Shown here piece after piece: positions 7,998 to 15,367 of a DNA stretch of 52,491 nucleotides (position 1 is its first letter; each line of letters starts with the position of its first letter). The notes under the pieces are model-generated. The model made no database searches and was not told the DNA's origin. It worked only from the letters and a program-made list of their open reading frames with translations. Position numbers and translations under genes: made by a program. The DNA comes from a virus, in the IMG/VR virus record IMGVR_UViG_3300022905_000015, positions 1 through 52,491 of that record; one strand, written 5' to 3'.

Positions 7998-8189
7998 GTG
8001 AAAGAGATGGCAACAGAAAGCACGAAAACTTTAGTAGACGGTTTAAGTGTAGTCACTGTGGTAGGAACGATTGGTGAACTGTTGCCTCCGATGGCGGCGT
8101 TGTTTACATTAGTATGGACAGCAATAAGGATCTACGAGACAAAGACAGTACAGAGGTTATTGGGCAAGGACAGCCCCGATGATAGCTGA
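7998..8189 (+). CDS. Small holin with possible dual start
   Basis: The 63-residue protein has one or two hydrophobic segments (about residues 17-44: VVTVVGTIGELLPPMAALF, then TLVWTAIRIYE), a charged C-terminus and small size, as in T7-like holins. Holins open the inner membrane at a set time. Two starts are possible: GTG 7998 (AAGGA, 6-base spacer) and ATG 8007 (GGAG, 10-base spacer). The long form adds only Met-Lys-Glu before the second Met. This resembles the lambda S107/S105 antiholin-holin arrangement, in which an extra N-terminal Lys delays lysis. The gene overlaps the next one by 11 bases. Confidence 0.65.
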   Translation: MKEMATESTKTLVDGLSVVTVVGTIGELLPPMAALFTLVWTAIRIYETKTVQRLLGKDSPDDS

Positions 8190-8619
8190 ACTCGCCGCCG
8201 CTAATGCGGCCTTTGGCGTTATCAAAGAAACCATCGCCAATGGTAAAGAACTGTATGAAGCAGGACAGGCACTAGCAGACTACTTTGGCCTCAAGGCTGA
8301 GATACAAAAGAAAGCACATGAACACGGATATAAGTCTGACCTTGAAGCGTTCATGGCCACAGAGCAACTTAAAGAATATGAGGATGCTCTGAAACAAATG
8401 ATGATCTGGCAAGGGCGAGCCGGGTTATGGACAGATTGGTTAGACTACCAGAGTAAGATGAAAGAAAGCCGTGAAGCCGCAGAGAAAGCTGAGAAAGCCA
8501 AGAAAGCTAAACGTAAAAAACAAATTGTTGATATTTGTATTAGCATCGGTTTGGGCGTTAGCGTTCTCTCAGCCATTGGCTTGGTAATATACATCTTCTA
8601 TTGGCTCAGTAAACAGTAG
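8179..8619 (+). CDS. C-terminally membrane-anchored coiled-coil protein in lysis cluster
   Basis: The 146-residue protein is mainly helical and charged. Residues about 94-115 form a Lys/Glu/Ala-rich helix (EAAEKAEKAKKAKRKKQ), and residues 117-142 are a single strong transmembrane segment followed by a short WLSKQ tail. The topology is that of a tail-anchored protein, unlike lambda Rz, which has its anchor at the N-terminus. It overlaps the holin gene and precedes a small secreted-like protein and a second holin. A lysis or membrane-linked function is suggested by context only. Confidence 0.55.
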   Translation: MIAELAAANAAFGVIKETIANGKELYEAGQALADYFGLKAEIQKKAHEHGYKSDLEAFMATEQLKEYEDALKQMMIWQGRAGLWTDWLDYQSKMKESREAAEKAEKAKKAKRKKQIVDICISIGLGVSVLSAIGLVIYIFYWLSKQ

Positions 8620-8626
8620 GTCACCT

Positions 8627-8809
8627 ATGTGGTTATTATTTGCAATCCTAATTCAGTCTGATAGCTACGCTGTCTATCCTCAAGGGCCATTTGCAACAAT
8701 GGACGAGTGCTTTGAAGCCCGTGAGTATTTCATGGCAACAGCACCACAGCCTAAGATAAACTATGAAGCAGTGTGTGTACAGACGGATGTAACAGGAAAT
8801 GCCTCATGA
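8627..8809 (+). CDS. Small probably exported protein (60 aa, two Cys)
   Basis: The N-terminus (MWLLFAILIQSDSYA) is a short hydrophobic signal-like sequence without a lipobox. The mature part has PQGPFATMDECFEAREYFMA and AVCVQTD, so two cysteines could form a disulphide in the periplasm. The gene overlaps the next by ATGA. I know similar small phage proteins with this Cys pair but no function for them. In a lysis cluster it might assist outer-membrane disruption, but without a lipidation site it is not a classic o-spanin. Confidence 0.5.
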   Translation: MWLLFAILIQSDSYAVYPQGPFATMDECFEAREYFMATAPQPKINYEAVCVQTDVTGNAS

Positions 8810-9171
8810 TTGGGTTAGTCACAGCTATCACGGACTTGGCAGGTACATGGGTCAAGAGCAAGGCGGAATCAACCAAGGCCACCGCAGAGGCCAAAGCCAC
8901 CGCACTGAAAACAGCGGCACAGTCCACAGCGGATTGGGAACGCATCATGGCCGAGTCATCCAAGAACTCGTGGAAAGACGAGTGGTTAACGATAGTATTC
9001 AGCATCCCCTTGATACTTGTCTTTATACCAAGCATGGTAGGACATATCCAAGCGGGGTTCAACGCATTGGCAACTTTGCCGATTTGGTATCATGAGATTC
9101 TCATGGTAATTGTACTGGCCTCATTCGGTGTCAAAGCCGGTAAAGGTCTTATGGAAACATTAAGGAAATAA
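8806..9171 (+). CDS. Second holin, GTA/3TM-holin type
   Basis: I choose ATG 8806, which overlaps the previous stop (ATGA), over an in-frame GTG at 8773. The 121-residue protein has an N-terminal amphipathic Ala/Lys/Thr helix, then SWKDEWLTIVFSIPLILVF (about residues 54-72) and a second hydrophobic pair around 80-112 (LATLPIWYHEILMVIVLA, then SFGVKAGKG). This matches the three-TM holin family first described in gene transfer agents (PF11351 type). Together with the small holin at 7998 the phage carries two candidate membrane-permeabilising proteins. The endolysin genes lie elsewhere (32.7-34.2 kb). Confidence 0.7.
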   Translation: MIGLVTAITDLAGTWVKSKAESTKATAEAKATALKTAAQSTADWERIMAESSKNSWKDEWLTIVFSIPLILVFIPSMVGHIQAGFNALATLPIWYHEILMVIVLASFGVKAGKGLMETLRK

Positions 9172-9173
9172 TC

Positions 9174-9416
9174 ATGCCATTAAAAATTGTAGTTGATGGA
9201 AAGACTAAAAAGACTATCCCACCAAAGAAAAAACAACCGCCTAAAAAAAACTACGATCCTAAAAAAGGCTCACCTAACGCAGTTAAGTCTATGTCTGCAA
9301 AAACTCAAGGCAGTGGTAAAGCAAAAGCGATGCCTAAAATTAAGAGTAAACCAAACTCAGCGGCAAAAGGTTTTTATATGAAACCTAAAACTAAAGTTAC
9401 TAAAAGAGGTAAGTAA
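9174..9416 (+). CDS. Lysine-rich small basic protein 1 (80 aa)
   Basis: About one third of residues are Lys (for example PPKKKQPPKKNYDPKKG at 17-33). Acidic residues are few, so the protein is strongly basic and probably disordered. The N-terminus, PLKIVVDGKTKKTIPPKKK, is clearly paralogous to that of the next gene ([19 protein letters not shown]). No known domain. It is the first of four consecutive short basic genes that abut or overlap. Nucleic-acid binding or DNA condensation in the head is possible but unproven. Confidence 0.6.
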   Translation: MPLKIVVDGKTKKTIPPKKKQPPKKNYDPKKGSPNAVKSMSAKTQGSGKAKAMPKIKSKPNSAAKGFYMKPKTKVTKRGK

Positions 9417-9417
9417 G

Positions 9418-9618
9418 ATGCCATTAGCAATTAAAGTTGACGGTAAAACTGTAAAGACTTTACCTCCAAAAAAGAAACACCGTGATCCGGGTGCAGATGA
9501 TCGTATGAAAAAGTTTGAATCTTCTTTGCGTCAAACAATGGAGAAGCCTGCTAAAAAGAAACCATCTGCGTGCGGCCAAGGTTCTTGTTCATCTGCAAAC
9601 ATTAGAAATTATAAGTAA
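9418..9618 (+). CDS. Lysine-rich small basic protein 2 (66 aa), paralogue of the preceding gene
   Basis: The first 20 residues match those of the upstream gene at most positions, which indicates a local duplication followed by divergence. The C-terminal half adds two cysteines in [10 protein letters not shown]. The stop overlaps the next start (TAATG). Strongly basic, no recognised domain. Confidence 0.6.
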   Translation: MPLAIKVDGKTVKTLPPKKKHRDPGADDRMKKFESSLRQTMEKPAKKKPSACGQGSCSSANIRNYK

Positions 9619-9815
9619 TGCCTCTGAAGAAAGGTTCTAGTCAAAAGACAATCTCTAGCAACATACGCACAGAGATCAAAGCAGGTAAACCGAGGAAACA
9701 AGCTGTGGCAATTGCAATGAAGAAAGCAGGTAAGTCAACATTCAAACCATGTAAGGGATGCCCGAGTCCTGCCGCTTGTAAGAAAGCAGGTAAGTGCAAG
9801 AAGAAGGGTAAGTAA
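9618..9815 (+). CDS. Small basic protein with Cys-rich tail (65 aa)
   Basis: The N-terminal 38 residues, with [20 protein letters not shown] then [15 protein letters not shown], match a short protein type that is widespread in phages and of unknown function. The C-terminus has four Cys in [16 protein letters not shown], which could bind a metal ion or form disulphides. TAATG overlaps at both ends couple it to its neighbours. Confidence 0.65.
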   Translation: MPLKKGSSQKTISSNIRTEIKAGKPRKQAVAIAMKKAGKSTFKPCKGCPSPAACKKAGKCKKKGK

Positions 9816-10105
9816 TGCCAACAAAGAAAGACTCACGCCTCGCAAGAGCAGGTGTTAGTGGTTACAACAAACCAAAGCGTACTCCTAATCACCCTAAGAA
9901 GTCACACGTTGTAGTGGCTAAACAAGGTGATCAAGTAAAGACTATTCGGTTTGGTGAGCAAGGTGCTAAGACTGCAGGCAAGCCTAAAGCAGGTGAGTCT
10001 GAAGCAATGCGTAAGAAACGTGCATCATTTAAAGCTCGGCATGGACGCAACATTAGTAAAGGTAAAATGTCAGCGGCATACTGGGCTGATAAAGTTAAGT
10101 GGTAG
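9815..10105 (+). CDS. Conserved small basic phage protein (96 aa)
   Basis: The 96-residue protein begins PTKKDSRLARAGVSGYNKPK and ends FKARHGRNISKGKMSAAYWA-DKVKW. I recognise this as a common small phage protein, often encoded near structural genes, with no assigned function. The middle (HVVVAKQGDQVKTIRFGEQG) looks like a small beta unit with basic flanks. It is the last of the four-gene basic cluster. A strong promoter follows directly at 10109. Confidence 0.65.
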   Translation: MPTKKDSRLARAGVSGYNKPKRTPNHPKKSHVVVAKQGDQVKTIRFGEQGAKTAGKPKAGESEAMRKKRASFKARHGRNISKGKMSAAYWADKVKW

Positions 10106-10108
10106 GGG

Positions 10109-10137
10109 TTGACATTTGCACAAAAGTGTGCTATAAT
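10109..10137 (+). promoter_or_regulatory. Consensus sigma70-type promoter
   Basis: TTGACA (10109-10114) and TATAAT (10132-10137) are separated by exactly 17 bases. TGC directly before the -10 makes it an extended -10. The spacer holds the short inverted repeat GCACA-N4-TGTGC. It would drive the tail tube and internal protein genes starting at 10164. Confidence 0.9.
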
Positions 10138-10163
10138 ATTAATCTCTTAAGTAGGAAACGCAA

Positions 10164-10808
10164 ATGACGTATCTTGAAATAGTAAACAATATTCTCAGAC
10201 GCTTGAGAGAACGTACTGTCTCTACAGTAAACGAGACTGCGTATTCTACTCTGATTGGTGTGTTGATCAATGACGCAAAAGAAGAGTGTGAAAACGCTTG
10301 GAACTGGTCAGCACTACGTACTACGTTGTCAGCAACCACTGTGTCTGGTACATTCAACTACGAACTCAACGGCACTAAGAATAGATTTAAAGTGTTGGAT
10401 GTTGTGAATGACACAAGCAACTTCTTTATGACCTATCGTACTGCAAGTGAGTTTAATAACTGGTTCTTGAATCAAACTCCTGCGTATGGAACACCTAGGT
10501 ACTACTCATTCAATGGTATCTCTAGTGATGGTGATACGCAAGTAGATTTATATCCTATTCCTAATGGTGCATTTAACTTACGCTTTAACGTAATCATGCC
10601 TCAAGCAGAATTGACAGCAGATAGTAACGTACTACTAATTCCTGAAAAGCCAGTGCAAATGCTTGCGTATGCTAAAGCAGTCGAAGAGCGTGGTGAGGAT
10701 GGCGGTGCTTCTGCAAACTCTGCCTACGCCACAGCACAACGTGTACTGAACGATGCAATTGCATTTGATTCAGCTAAACATCCTGAAGAAATTATCTGGA
10801 CAGTATAA
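10164..10808 (+). CDS. Tail tubular protein A-like adaptor (T7 gp11-like)
   Basis: The 214-residue protein has the pattern of podovirus gp11-type proteins: helical start TYLEIVNNILRRLRERTV, then LINDAKEECENAWNWSALRT (about residues 33-52) and a later beta part with YYSFNGISSDGDTQVDLYPI. The helical C-terminus includes ALKPVQMLAY-like and YATAQRVLNDAIA segments. Such proteins form the 12-fold ring between portal and nozzle. It lies directly behind a strong promoter and in front of the nozzle gene, as in T7-like genomes. An identical copy is at 49092-49736. Confidence 0.75.
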   Translation: MTYLEIVNNILRRLRERTVSTVNETAYSTLIGVLINDAKEECENAWNWSALRTTLSATTVSGTFNYELNGTKNRFKVLDVVNDTSNFFMTYRTASEFNNWFLNQTPAYGTPRYYSFNGISSDGDTQVDLYPIPNGAFNLRFNVIMPQAELTADSNVLLIPEKPVQMLAYAKAVEERGEDGGASANSAYATAQRVLNDAIAFDSAKHPEEIIWTV

Positions 10809-12338
10809 ATGGCTACTCCCTTACAGTCAGCTAGTATTGCCGCACCGGGCTTCTTTGGATTAAACACCCAAGAGTCTGGTATTACGCTTGAGTCTGGCTT
10901 TGCACTACAAGCTACCAACTGTGTGATTGATAAGTTTGGACGCTTAGGTGCTAGAAAAGGTTGGCAATTTCTTGATGAGTCTACTGGTGTTGGTCTTCAA
11001 GGTATGCATCGGTTTATTGACATTGATGCAACTGAATACTTTGGTGCGTGGTCAAATACAAACTTTTATATTTACTCTGCAGGTACGCTTAACGCTATTA
11101 CCTACTCAGGATCACAGTCAATTACTGAAGGTAACTGGCAAGCTGTTACATTAAACGATGCGGCGTACTTGTTCCAAAAGAACTATGAGCCATTGTACTT
11201 TGATACGGTTACTGGAACTATCTTAGATATCTCTGCATCTCCTTCAGCATCTGGTACACCGATTGAAGGTAACTGTGCATTGTCTGCGTATGGTCGAGTA
11301 TGGACAGCAGATACAGCAACGAACACTACCACAGTTTACTGGACTGACTTGCTTGATCCTACTCGTTGGAACTCAGGCACAGCAGGTAGCTTAGATCTGT
11401 CAAGTATTCTTGTCAATGGTAATGACGAGATTATTGCATTAGGAGCGCACAACGGTTTCTTAATTATCTTCTGTAAGAACAACATTATTATCTTTGGCGA
11501 CAGTGATACTGCTCAAACTTACCTTGACCCTACGACACTGCAACTGGTAGAAGTTATTAACGGTGTTGGTTGTATTGCAAGAGACAGCTTACAGAACACA
11601 GGTACAGATATTTTATTCTTGTCTGACTCAGGTTTGATGTCGTTAGGCCGAGTCATTCAAGAGAAGTCAACACCAATGCGTGACTTGTCAAAGAACGTGC
11701 GTGATGATCTTGTGCAGTTAATTGAATCTGAGACACCTGCTAATATTAAATCTACATACTCAGCAACAAACGCATTTTATTTACTTGCGTTTCCAACAAC
11801 TAAACAAGTGTATTGTTTTGATATGCGTGCGCCATTAGAAGATGGATCGGCTCGTGTAACCATCTGGAACAACATGGAGTTTACTGAATGGCTTGGATTT
11901 GACGGTGAAATATACATGACTCATGCGGATGGGCTTGCTAGATATGCCGGATACCAAGACAATGGTCAGTCATATCGTATGGTGTACTTTACAAACTACT
12001 TTGATCTTGGTGCGGCATCGCAAACAAAGATACTCAAACGTCTGTCTATGACTGTCATTGGAGCCACAGGACAGGACTTTGTTGTTAAGTCAGGGTTCGA
12101 CTACAGTGACCAGTACAACTCCTATCCACTAACAGTACGTACAGGTACAGTGTATGAGTATAACGTAGCTGAGTACAACATTGGTGAATACTCAGGCGGT
12201 ACATTGGTTGACACAGTACGTGCTCCAGGATCTGGCAGTGGATCAGTATTACAATTAGGATTTGAAGCAGACCTTAACGGTGGTGCTTTGTCAATACAAA
12301 AGATGGATGTCTATGTTAAACAAGGTAGGACAATCTAA
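10809..12338 (+). CDS. Tail tubular protein B-like nozzle protein (T7 gp12-like)
   Basis: The 509-residue protein starts ATPLQSASIAAPGFFGLNTQ, followed by CVIDKFGRLGARKGW (about residues 38-52). This is the usual beginning of podovirus nozzle proteins, in which the tube protein reads its own orientation through conserved Gly-rich beta blades. The body is beta-rich with propeller-like repeats, for example ILVNGNDEIIALGAHNGFL and NIIIFGDSDTAQ. No enzyme motif. It follows gp11-like without spacing and its stop overlaps the next start (TAATG). Confidence 0.75.
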   Translation: MATPLQSASIAAPGFFGLNTQESGITLESGFALQATNCVIDKFGRLGARKGWQFLDESTGVGLQGMHRFIDIDATEYFGAWSNTNFYIYSAGTLNAITYSGSQSITEGNWQAVTLNDAAYLFQKNYEPLYFDTVTGTILDISASPSASGTPIEGNCALSAYGRVWTADTATNTTTVYWTDLLDPTRWNSGTAGSLDLSSILVNGNDEIIALGAHNGFLIIFCKNNIIIFGDSDTAQTYLDPTTLQLVEVINGVGCIARDSLQNTGTDILFLSDSGLMSLGRVIQEKSTPMRDLSKNVRDDLVQLIESETPANIKSTYSATNAFYLLAFPTTKQVYCFDMRAPLEDGSARVTIWNNMEFTEWLGFDGEIYMTHADGLARYAGYQDNGQSYRMVYFTNYFDLGAASQTKILKRLSMTVIGATGQDFVVKSGFDYSDQYNSYPLTVRTGTVYEYNVAEYNIGEYSGGTLVDTVRAPGSGSGSVLQLGFEADLNGGALSIQKMDVYVKQGRTI

Positions 12339-12784
12339 TGAGTGCATATACTAAATCAACAGACTTTGCTTCTAAAGATGCATTGCTTACAGGTAACCCA
12401 CTTAAGGTTGTCAAGGGTACAGAGATTGACGATGAGTTCAATGCAATTCAAACAGCAGTTAACTCTAAGGCAGACACTAACTCTCCTGCACTCTCTGGCA
12501 CACCTACGGCCCCTACAGCTTCTGCAGGAACATCAACAACACAGATTGCAACAACAGCATTTGTTGATAATACTTATGCTCCTATTGCATCACCTACGTT
12601 GACGGGTACACCCTTAGCTCCAACAGCTACAGCAGGTACAGATACAACACAGATTGCTACCACTGCTTTTGTTACTGCCGCTGTTGATGCTATTCCAGAC
12701 CTAGAGTATGCATCTCAAACAACCAAAGGTGGTGCAAGAATTTATATTTCTGGTGGTGATCTTTACATTTACACTCAGGACTAA
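12338..12784 (+). CDS. Short tail fibre-like protein with tandem TPTAP repeats
   Basis: The 148-residue protein has an N-terminal part (residues 1-45) with GTEIDDEFNAIQTAVNSKAD, a frequent start of phage fibre modules. Two tandem copies follow of a unit close to SGTPTAPTASAGTSTTQIAT / TGTPLAPTATAGTDTTQIAT, with TAFV after each. These repeats are typical of phage collar or fibre proteins. The C-terminus (GGARIYISGGDLYIYTQD) is a short beta segment. It probably attaches close to the nozzle. Confidence 0.7.
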   Translation: MSAYTKSTDFASKDALLTGNPLKVVKGTEIDDEFNAIQTAVNSKADTNSPALSGTPTAPTASAGTSTTQIATTAFVDNTYAPIASPTLTGTPLAPTATAGTDTTQIATTAFVTAAVDAIPDLEYASQTTKGGARIYISGGDLYIYTQD

Positions 12785-12786
12785 TC

Positions 12787-13245
12787 ATGGCTATTGTCGT
12801 AAACGGTGCAGTATTAGATTGGTATCAAGAAGCAGTATATCTTAACGGTACTGCGGTAAGTACGCCTAATTCACCGGGAGATGTTTATTTTAACGGTACT
12901 CGTGTGTTTGGTCTGACCAGTCCTGCATTTAGCTCAGAGACTACACTGACTACATTAAACCTTGCTCCTGATTCTTCTGATATTGAAAACTGGGTATCTG
13001 GATTAACAACAGAAATTACAGATGCGTTTCATTCACACAGCTATGCTCAAGGGCCGGGGACAGATACAATCTATAGAATGTATTTAAAAGAAGGCTACCG
13101 ATGGGTTACAGGTGATGGAACATTTGTAGGTAGCGCAAGCCCCGGAACTCAAGTTGATGCATACTCCGGTAAATCTGTCACAGGGTTTAATACATCACAT
13201 AACGGTGGAGTAAGCGGCACACTACGTAGAGACGATGGCGTTTGA
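12787..13245 (+). CDS. Unknown structural-region protein (152 aa)
   Basis: Beta-rich and Ser/Thr/Gly-rich, with no Cys and no membrane segment. The segment GAVLDWYQEAVYLNGTAV and a later TGFNTSHNGGVSGTLRRDDG suggest a virion protein with exposed loops. It starts 2 bases after the previous stop behind CAGGAC. Its TGA overlaps the TTG start of the next gene. No family recognised. Confidence 0.5.
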   Translation: MAIVVNGAVLDWYQEAVYLNGTAVSTPNSPGDVYFNGTRVFGLTSPAFSSETTLTTLNLAPDSSDIENWVSGLTTEITDAFHSHSYAQGPGTDTIYRMYLKEGYRWVTGDGTFVGSASPGTQVDAYSGKSVTGFNTSHNGGVSGTLRRDDGV

Positions 13246-13529
13246 TAAAAACACCAGTAGCAATACAACCTGCATACACGATTTACTTTGAACGGTTTGC
13301 AGATAGAACTTGGACTCACGCAGATGTACACAAGTGGACACCAAGTATTAAGAAAGAATTTAAACAAGTACATGGACTTTTACAGATGATGCATGGACAA
13401 CCGTTTTTTTGTTTGACTGACAACCCCAAGTTGGAGAAGTTCGTGCAGTCTATTGGTTATAAATATATACAAACATTGTCATGTGATGACGGAATAGATA
13501 GACCTATGTGGAGATATACAAATGGGTAG
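13242..13529 (+). CDS. Small protein in the T7 gp13-like position (95 aa)
   Basis: TTG 13242 overlaps the upstream TGA (TTGA), and no other good start is near. The protein contains VHKWTPSIKKEFKQVHGLLQ (about residues 29-48) and FFCLTDNPKLEKFVQSIGY. The pattern recalls a small acetyltransferase-like fold with an (I/V)G-Y end, as in some phage internal proteins of the gp13 type. Similarity is weak and the protein is short. It lies between tail tube genes and a gp14-like gene. Confidence 0.5.
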   Translation: MIKTPVAIQPAYTIYFERFADRTWTHADVHKWTPSIKKEFKQVHGLLQMMHGQPFFCLTDNPKLEKFVQSIGYKYIQTLSCDDGIDRPMWRYTNG

Positions 13530-14472
13530 CGCAGTAGGCTCAATTGCAGGGTCAGCTTTAGGAGGCATGGTCGGCGGCCCAATGGGAGCGCAACTAGGTG
13601 GTTCAATTGGTGGTAGTTTATTTGGCGGAGGCGGCGGAGGCGGCGTTGGCGGTGGCATGGGTATGTCTCGTGAAGCTATTGCTGAAGCTAAACGGCGAGC
13701 AGATCAAACATACTTTAAACCATACACTGTAACATCTGCAACTGGGTCTACATCGTATGATCCTAGTAGTGGTTACCAGACAACCCTCAGTGCTCCATAT
13801 CAGCAAATTATGGGTACAGCCCTTGGTGGTGCAGGTGATATGTTTGCACGGGCGGCGGCGTTTGATCCATCAGCGAGAGCCGCTGAAGTGTATGGAGAAC
13901 AAGCGGCGTTACTACAACCACAGTTTGAACAACAGGCTACAGCATTACAGTCACGGTTATTTGGCGGTGGACGTTTAGGTCTCCGACTTGCGGGTGAAGG
14001 TGCAGGTTTAGGAGCAGGCTCTGGTATGGTACAGCCTGATGCGTTAGGACTTGGACAAGCACAGCAACAAACTCTTGCACAGCTTGCGGCTAATGCACGT
14101 ACTCAAGCATTTGGTGAGCAGGCACAGCTTGGTCAGTTTGCTCAAGGATTACTTGGTGCAGGTACACAGATTAGCGAGCTTGAAAGATTACTTATGTCTC
14201 AAGGACTGGACGCAGAAACTGCACGCTCTAACGCGGCGGCGATGGCGGGTAAACTTGCAACAGGTCAATTCTCTGATGCGGTCTCAGCACAGAATCGAGC
14301 ACAACAGAACCAACAGAATCTTATTAGTGGCATTGCCGGAGGTTTCTCAGGAGGCTTTGGTACAGCAAGTGGTGGTTTTGGTAGTGGCTTAACTAATAAA
14401 ATTGGAACAGCAAGAGGATTGTTTGCGAACTACAATGATCCATACAAAGTAGGCGGAACATTCGGAGACTAA
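13522..14472 (+). CDS. Internal virion (ejection) protein, gp14-like
   Basis: The 316-residue protein begins with a Gly/Ala-rich hydrophobic segment (residues 1-48, including a GGGGGGG run), resembling the membrane-active N-terminus of podovirus ejection proteins. A long Ala/Gln-rich helical region follows (FEQQATALQSRLFGG, then QAQQQTLAQLAANARTQAFG). The C-terminus is again Gly-rich. In T7 the equivalent gp14 forms a pore in the outer membrane after ejection. The start has GGAG 8 bases upstream and overlaps the preceding stop. The first 14 codons are repeated at the window end. Confidence 0.65.
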   Translation: MGSAVGSIAGSALGGMVGGPMGAQLGGSIGGSLFGGGGGGGVGGGMGMSREAIAEAKRRADQTYFKPYTVTSATGSTSYDPSSGYQTTLSAPYQQIMGTALGGAGDMFARAAAFDPSARAAEVYGEQAALLQPQFEQQATALQSRLFGGGRLGLRLAGEGAGLGAGSGMVQPDALGLGQAQQQTLAQLAANARTQAFGEQAQLGQFAQGLLGAGTQISELERLLMSQGLDAETARSNAAAMAGKLATGQFSDAVSAQNRAQQNQQNLISGIAGGFSGGFGTASGGFGSGLTNKIGTARGLFANYNDPYKVGGTFGD

Positions 14473-14473
14473 C

Positions 14474-15361
14474 ATGGCACAAACACGTAATCAAGTATTA
14501 TCATTATTCGGTATGTCTCCTGATCAAATTATGCAACAGGAGCAAGAAGCTCGACGTAAAGAAATTGCCGCAATTGAAGATCCTTATCGCCGTTCAGGTA
14601 TGCAAATGGGTCAGCAAATTGAAGGTATGTTTGGAGGAGGTGCTGAATCTCCTGACGTTACAAGAGCGCGTCAACTTCAAGCTACATTACAAAATGTTAA
14701 CATGAGTGACCCTGATCAAATGACAGCGGCGGCACAGGTATTACACCAAGCAGGGTTTTCTAATGAAGCATTACAATTGTTAGCTCGTGCAGATGACTTC
14801 CGTACTACTGCTCAAACTCGTGAAACATCAGCGGCACAACAAGCCCAACTAGAAACTCAAGCAGGTCAAGTACAAGTCCCAATCTTAACAATGAAGACTA
14901 CTGTAAATCTAGATGGGTCAACAAGTACCACGCCTACAGTTTCTAATGTGTACGTGCCAAAAGAACAACGACAAGAATATCTTGACAGATTTAATCAAGC
15001 TATGCAAGGCGGTGGTGCAACTGACGACACTAATCAACCACAACCAGACGCTATTGTAACAACTAAAACTGGAGCAAGAGTAGGTCTTTACGGGGATAAA
15101 TATTATTTCTTGACAGATGATAATAAGCAAGCCGGATTAGTCCCTGACATTGAAGAGTTAGGCGGAGTTGCAAGTTCTGAAACTGAAGCAGAAAAAAAAC
15201 CAAAGGGTGAAGTTAAACCTCGACCTCCAAGTCCTGCTTATGGTGGCAAAACTAAAAAGCAAGATGAATGGGATAAACAGTATGGAGAAACTTATAATCC
15301 TGACGGAACTCGAAAAGGAAATCAAGATCCAAACGCAGGTTACACCTTTGATATGGGATAA
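14474..15361 (+). CDS. Putative internal virion protein (295 aa)
   Basis: The N-terminal 110 residues are helical and Gln/Met-rich (SPDQIMQQEQEARRKEIAAI, later QMTAAAQVLHQAGFSNEALQ). The C-terminal third is Pro/Lys/Asp-rich and probably flexible (EKKPKGEVKPRPPSPAYGG). No known motif. It lies between the gp14-like protein and two very long proteins, where podoviruses encode their second ejection protein (gp15-like in T7). The assignment is by position and composition only. Confidence 0.5.
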   Translation: MAQTRNQVLSLFGMSPDQIMQQEQEARRKEIAAIEDPYRRSGMQMGQQIEGMFGGGAESPDVTRARQLQATLQNVNMSDPDQMTAAAQVLHQAGFSNEALQLLARADDFRTTAQTRETSAAQQAQLETQAGQVQVPILTMKTTVNLDGSTSTTPTVSNVYVPKEQRQEYLDRFNQAMQGGGATDDTNQPQPDAIVTTKTGARVGLYGDKYYFLTDDNKQAGLVPDIEELGGVASSETEAEKKPKGEVKPRPPSPAYGGKTKKQDEWDKQYGETYNPDGTRKGNQDPNAGYTFDMG

Positions 15362-15367
15362 TGTCCA

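Larger units (their letters stand above)
5823..13563. repeat. 7,741-bp direct repeat, first copy
   Basis: The sequence from 5823 recurs from 44751 to the end of the window at 52491. All encoded proteins are identical, and I found no base difference in the lines I compared. The last mismatch before the repeat is A at 5822 versus C at 44750. The second copy is cut by the window end, so the repeat has no natural right border. This is the signature of a contig that runs once round a circular or terminally redundant genome of 38,928 bp and then overlaps itself. Confidence 0.95.

Noticed and set aside
8179-8619. Rz-type i-spanin
   Set aside because: The membrane segment is at the C-terminus, opposite to Rz, and no lipoprotein partner gene is nested in it.
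8984-8995. Further GTTAAC sites as palindrome copies
   Set aside because: Single GTTAAC words such as this one and the one near 19902 lack the second arm at the fixed 3-base distance.
13242-13529. Acetyltransferase function for the 95-aa protein
   Set aside because: Too short and only a vague end pattern; no acetyl-CoA motif could be pointed out, so only the position was reported.
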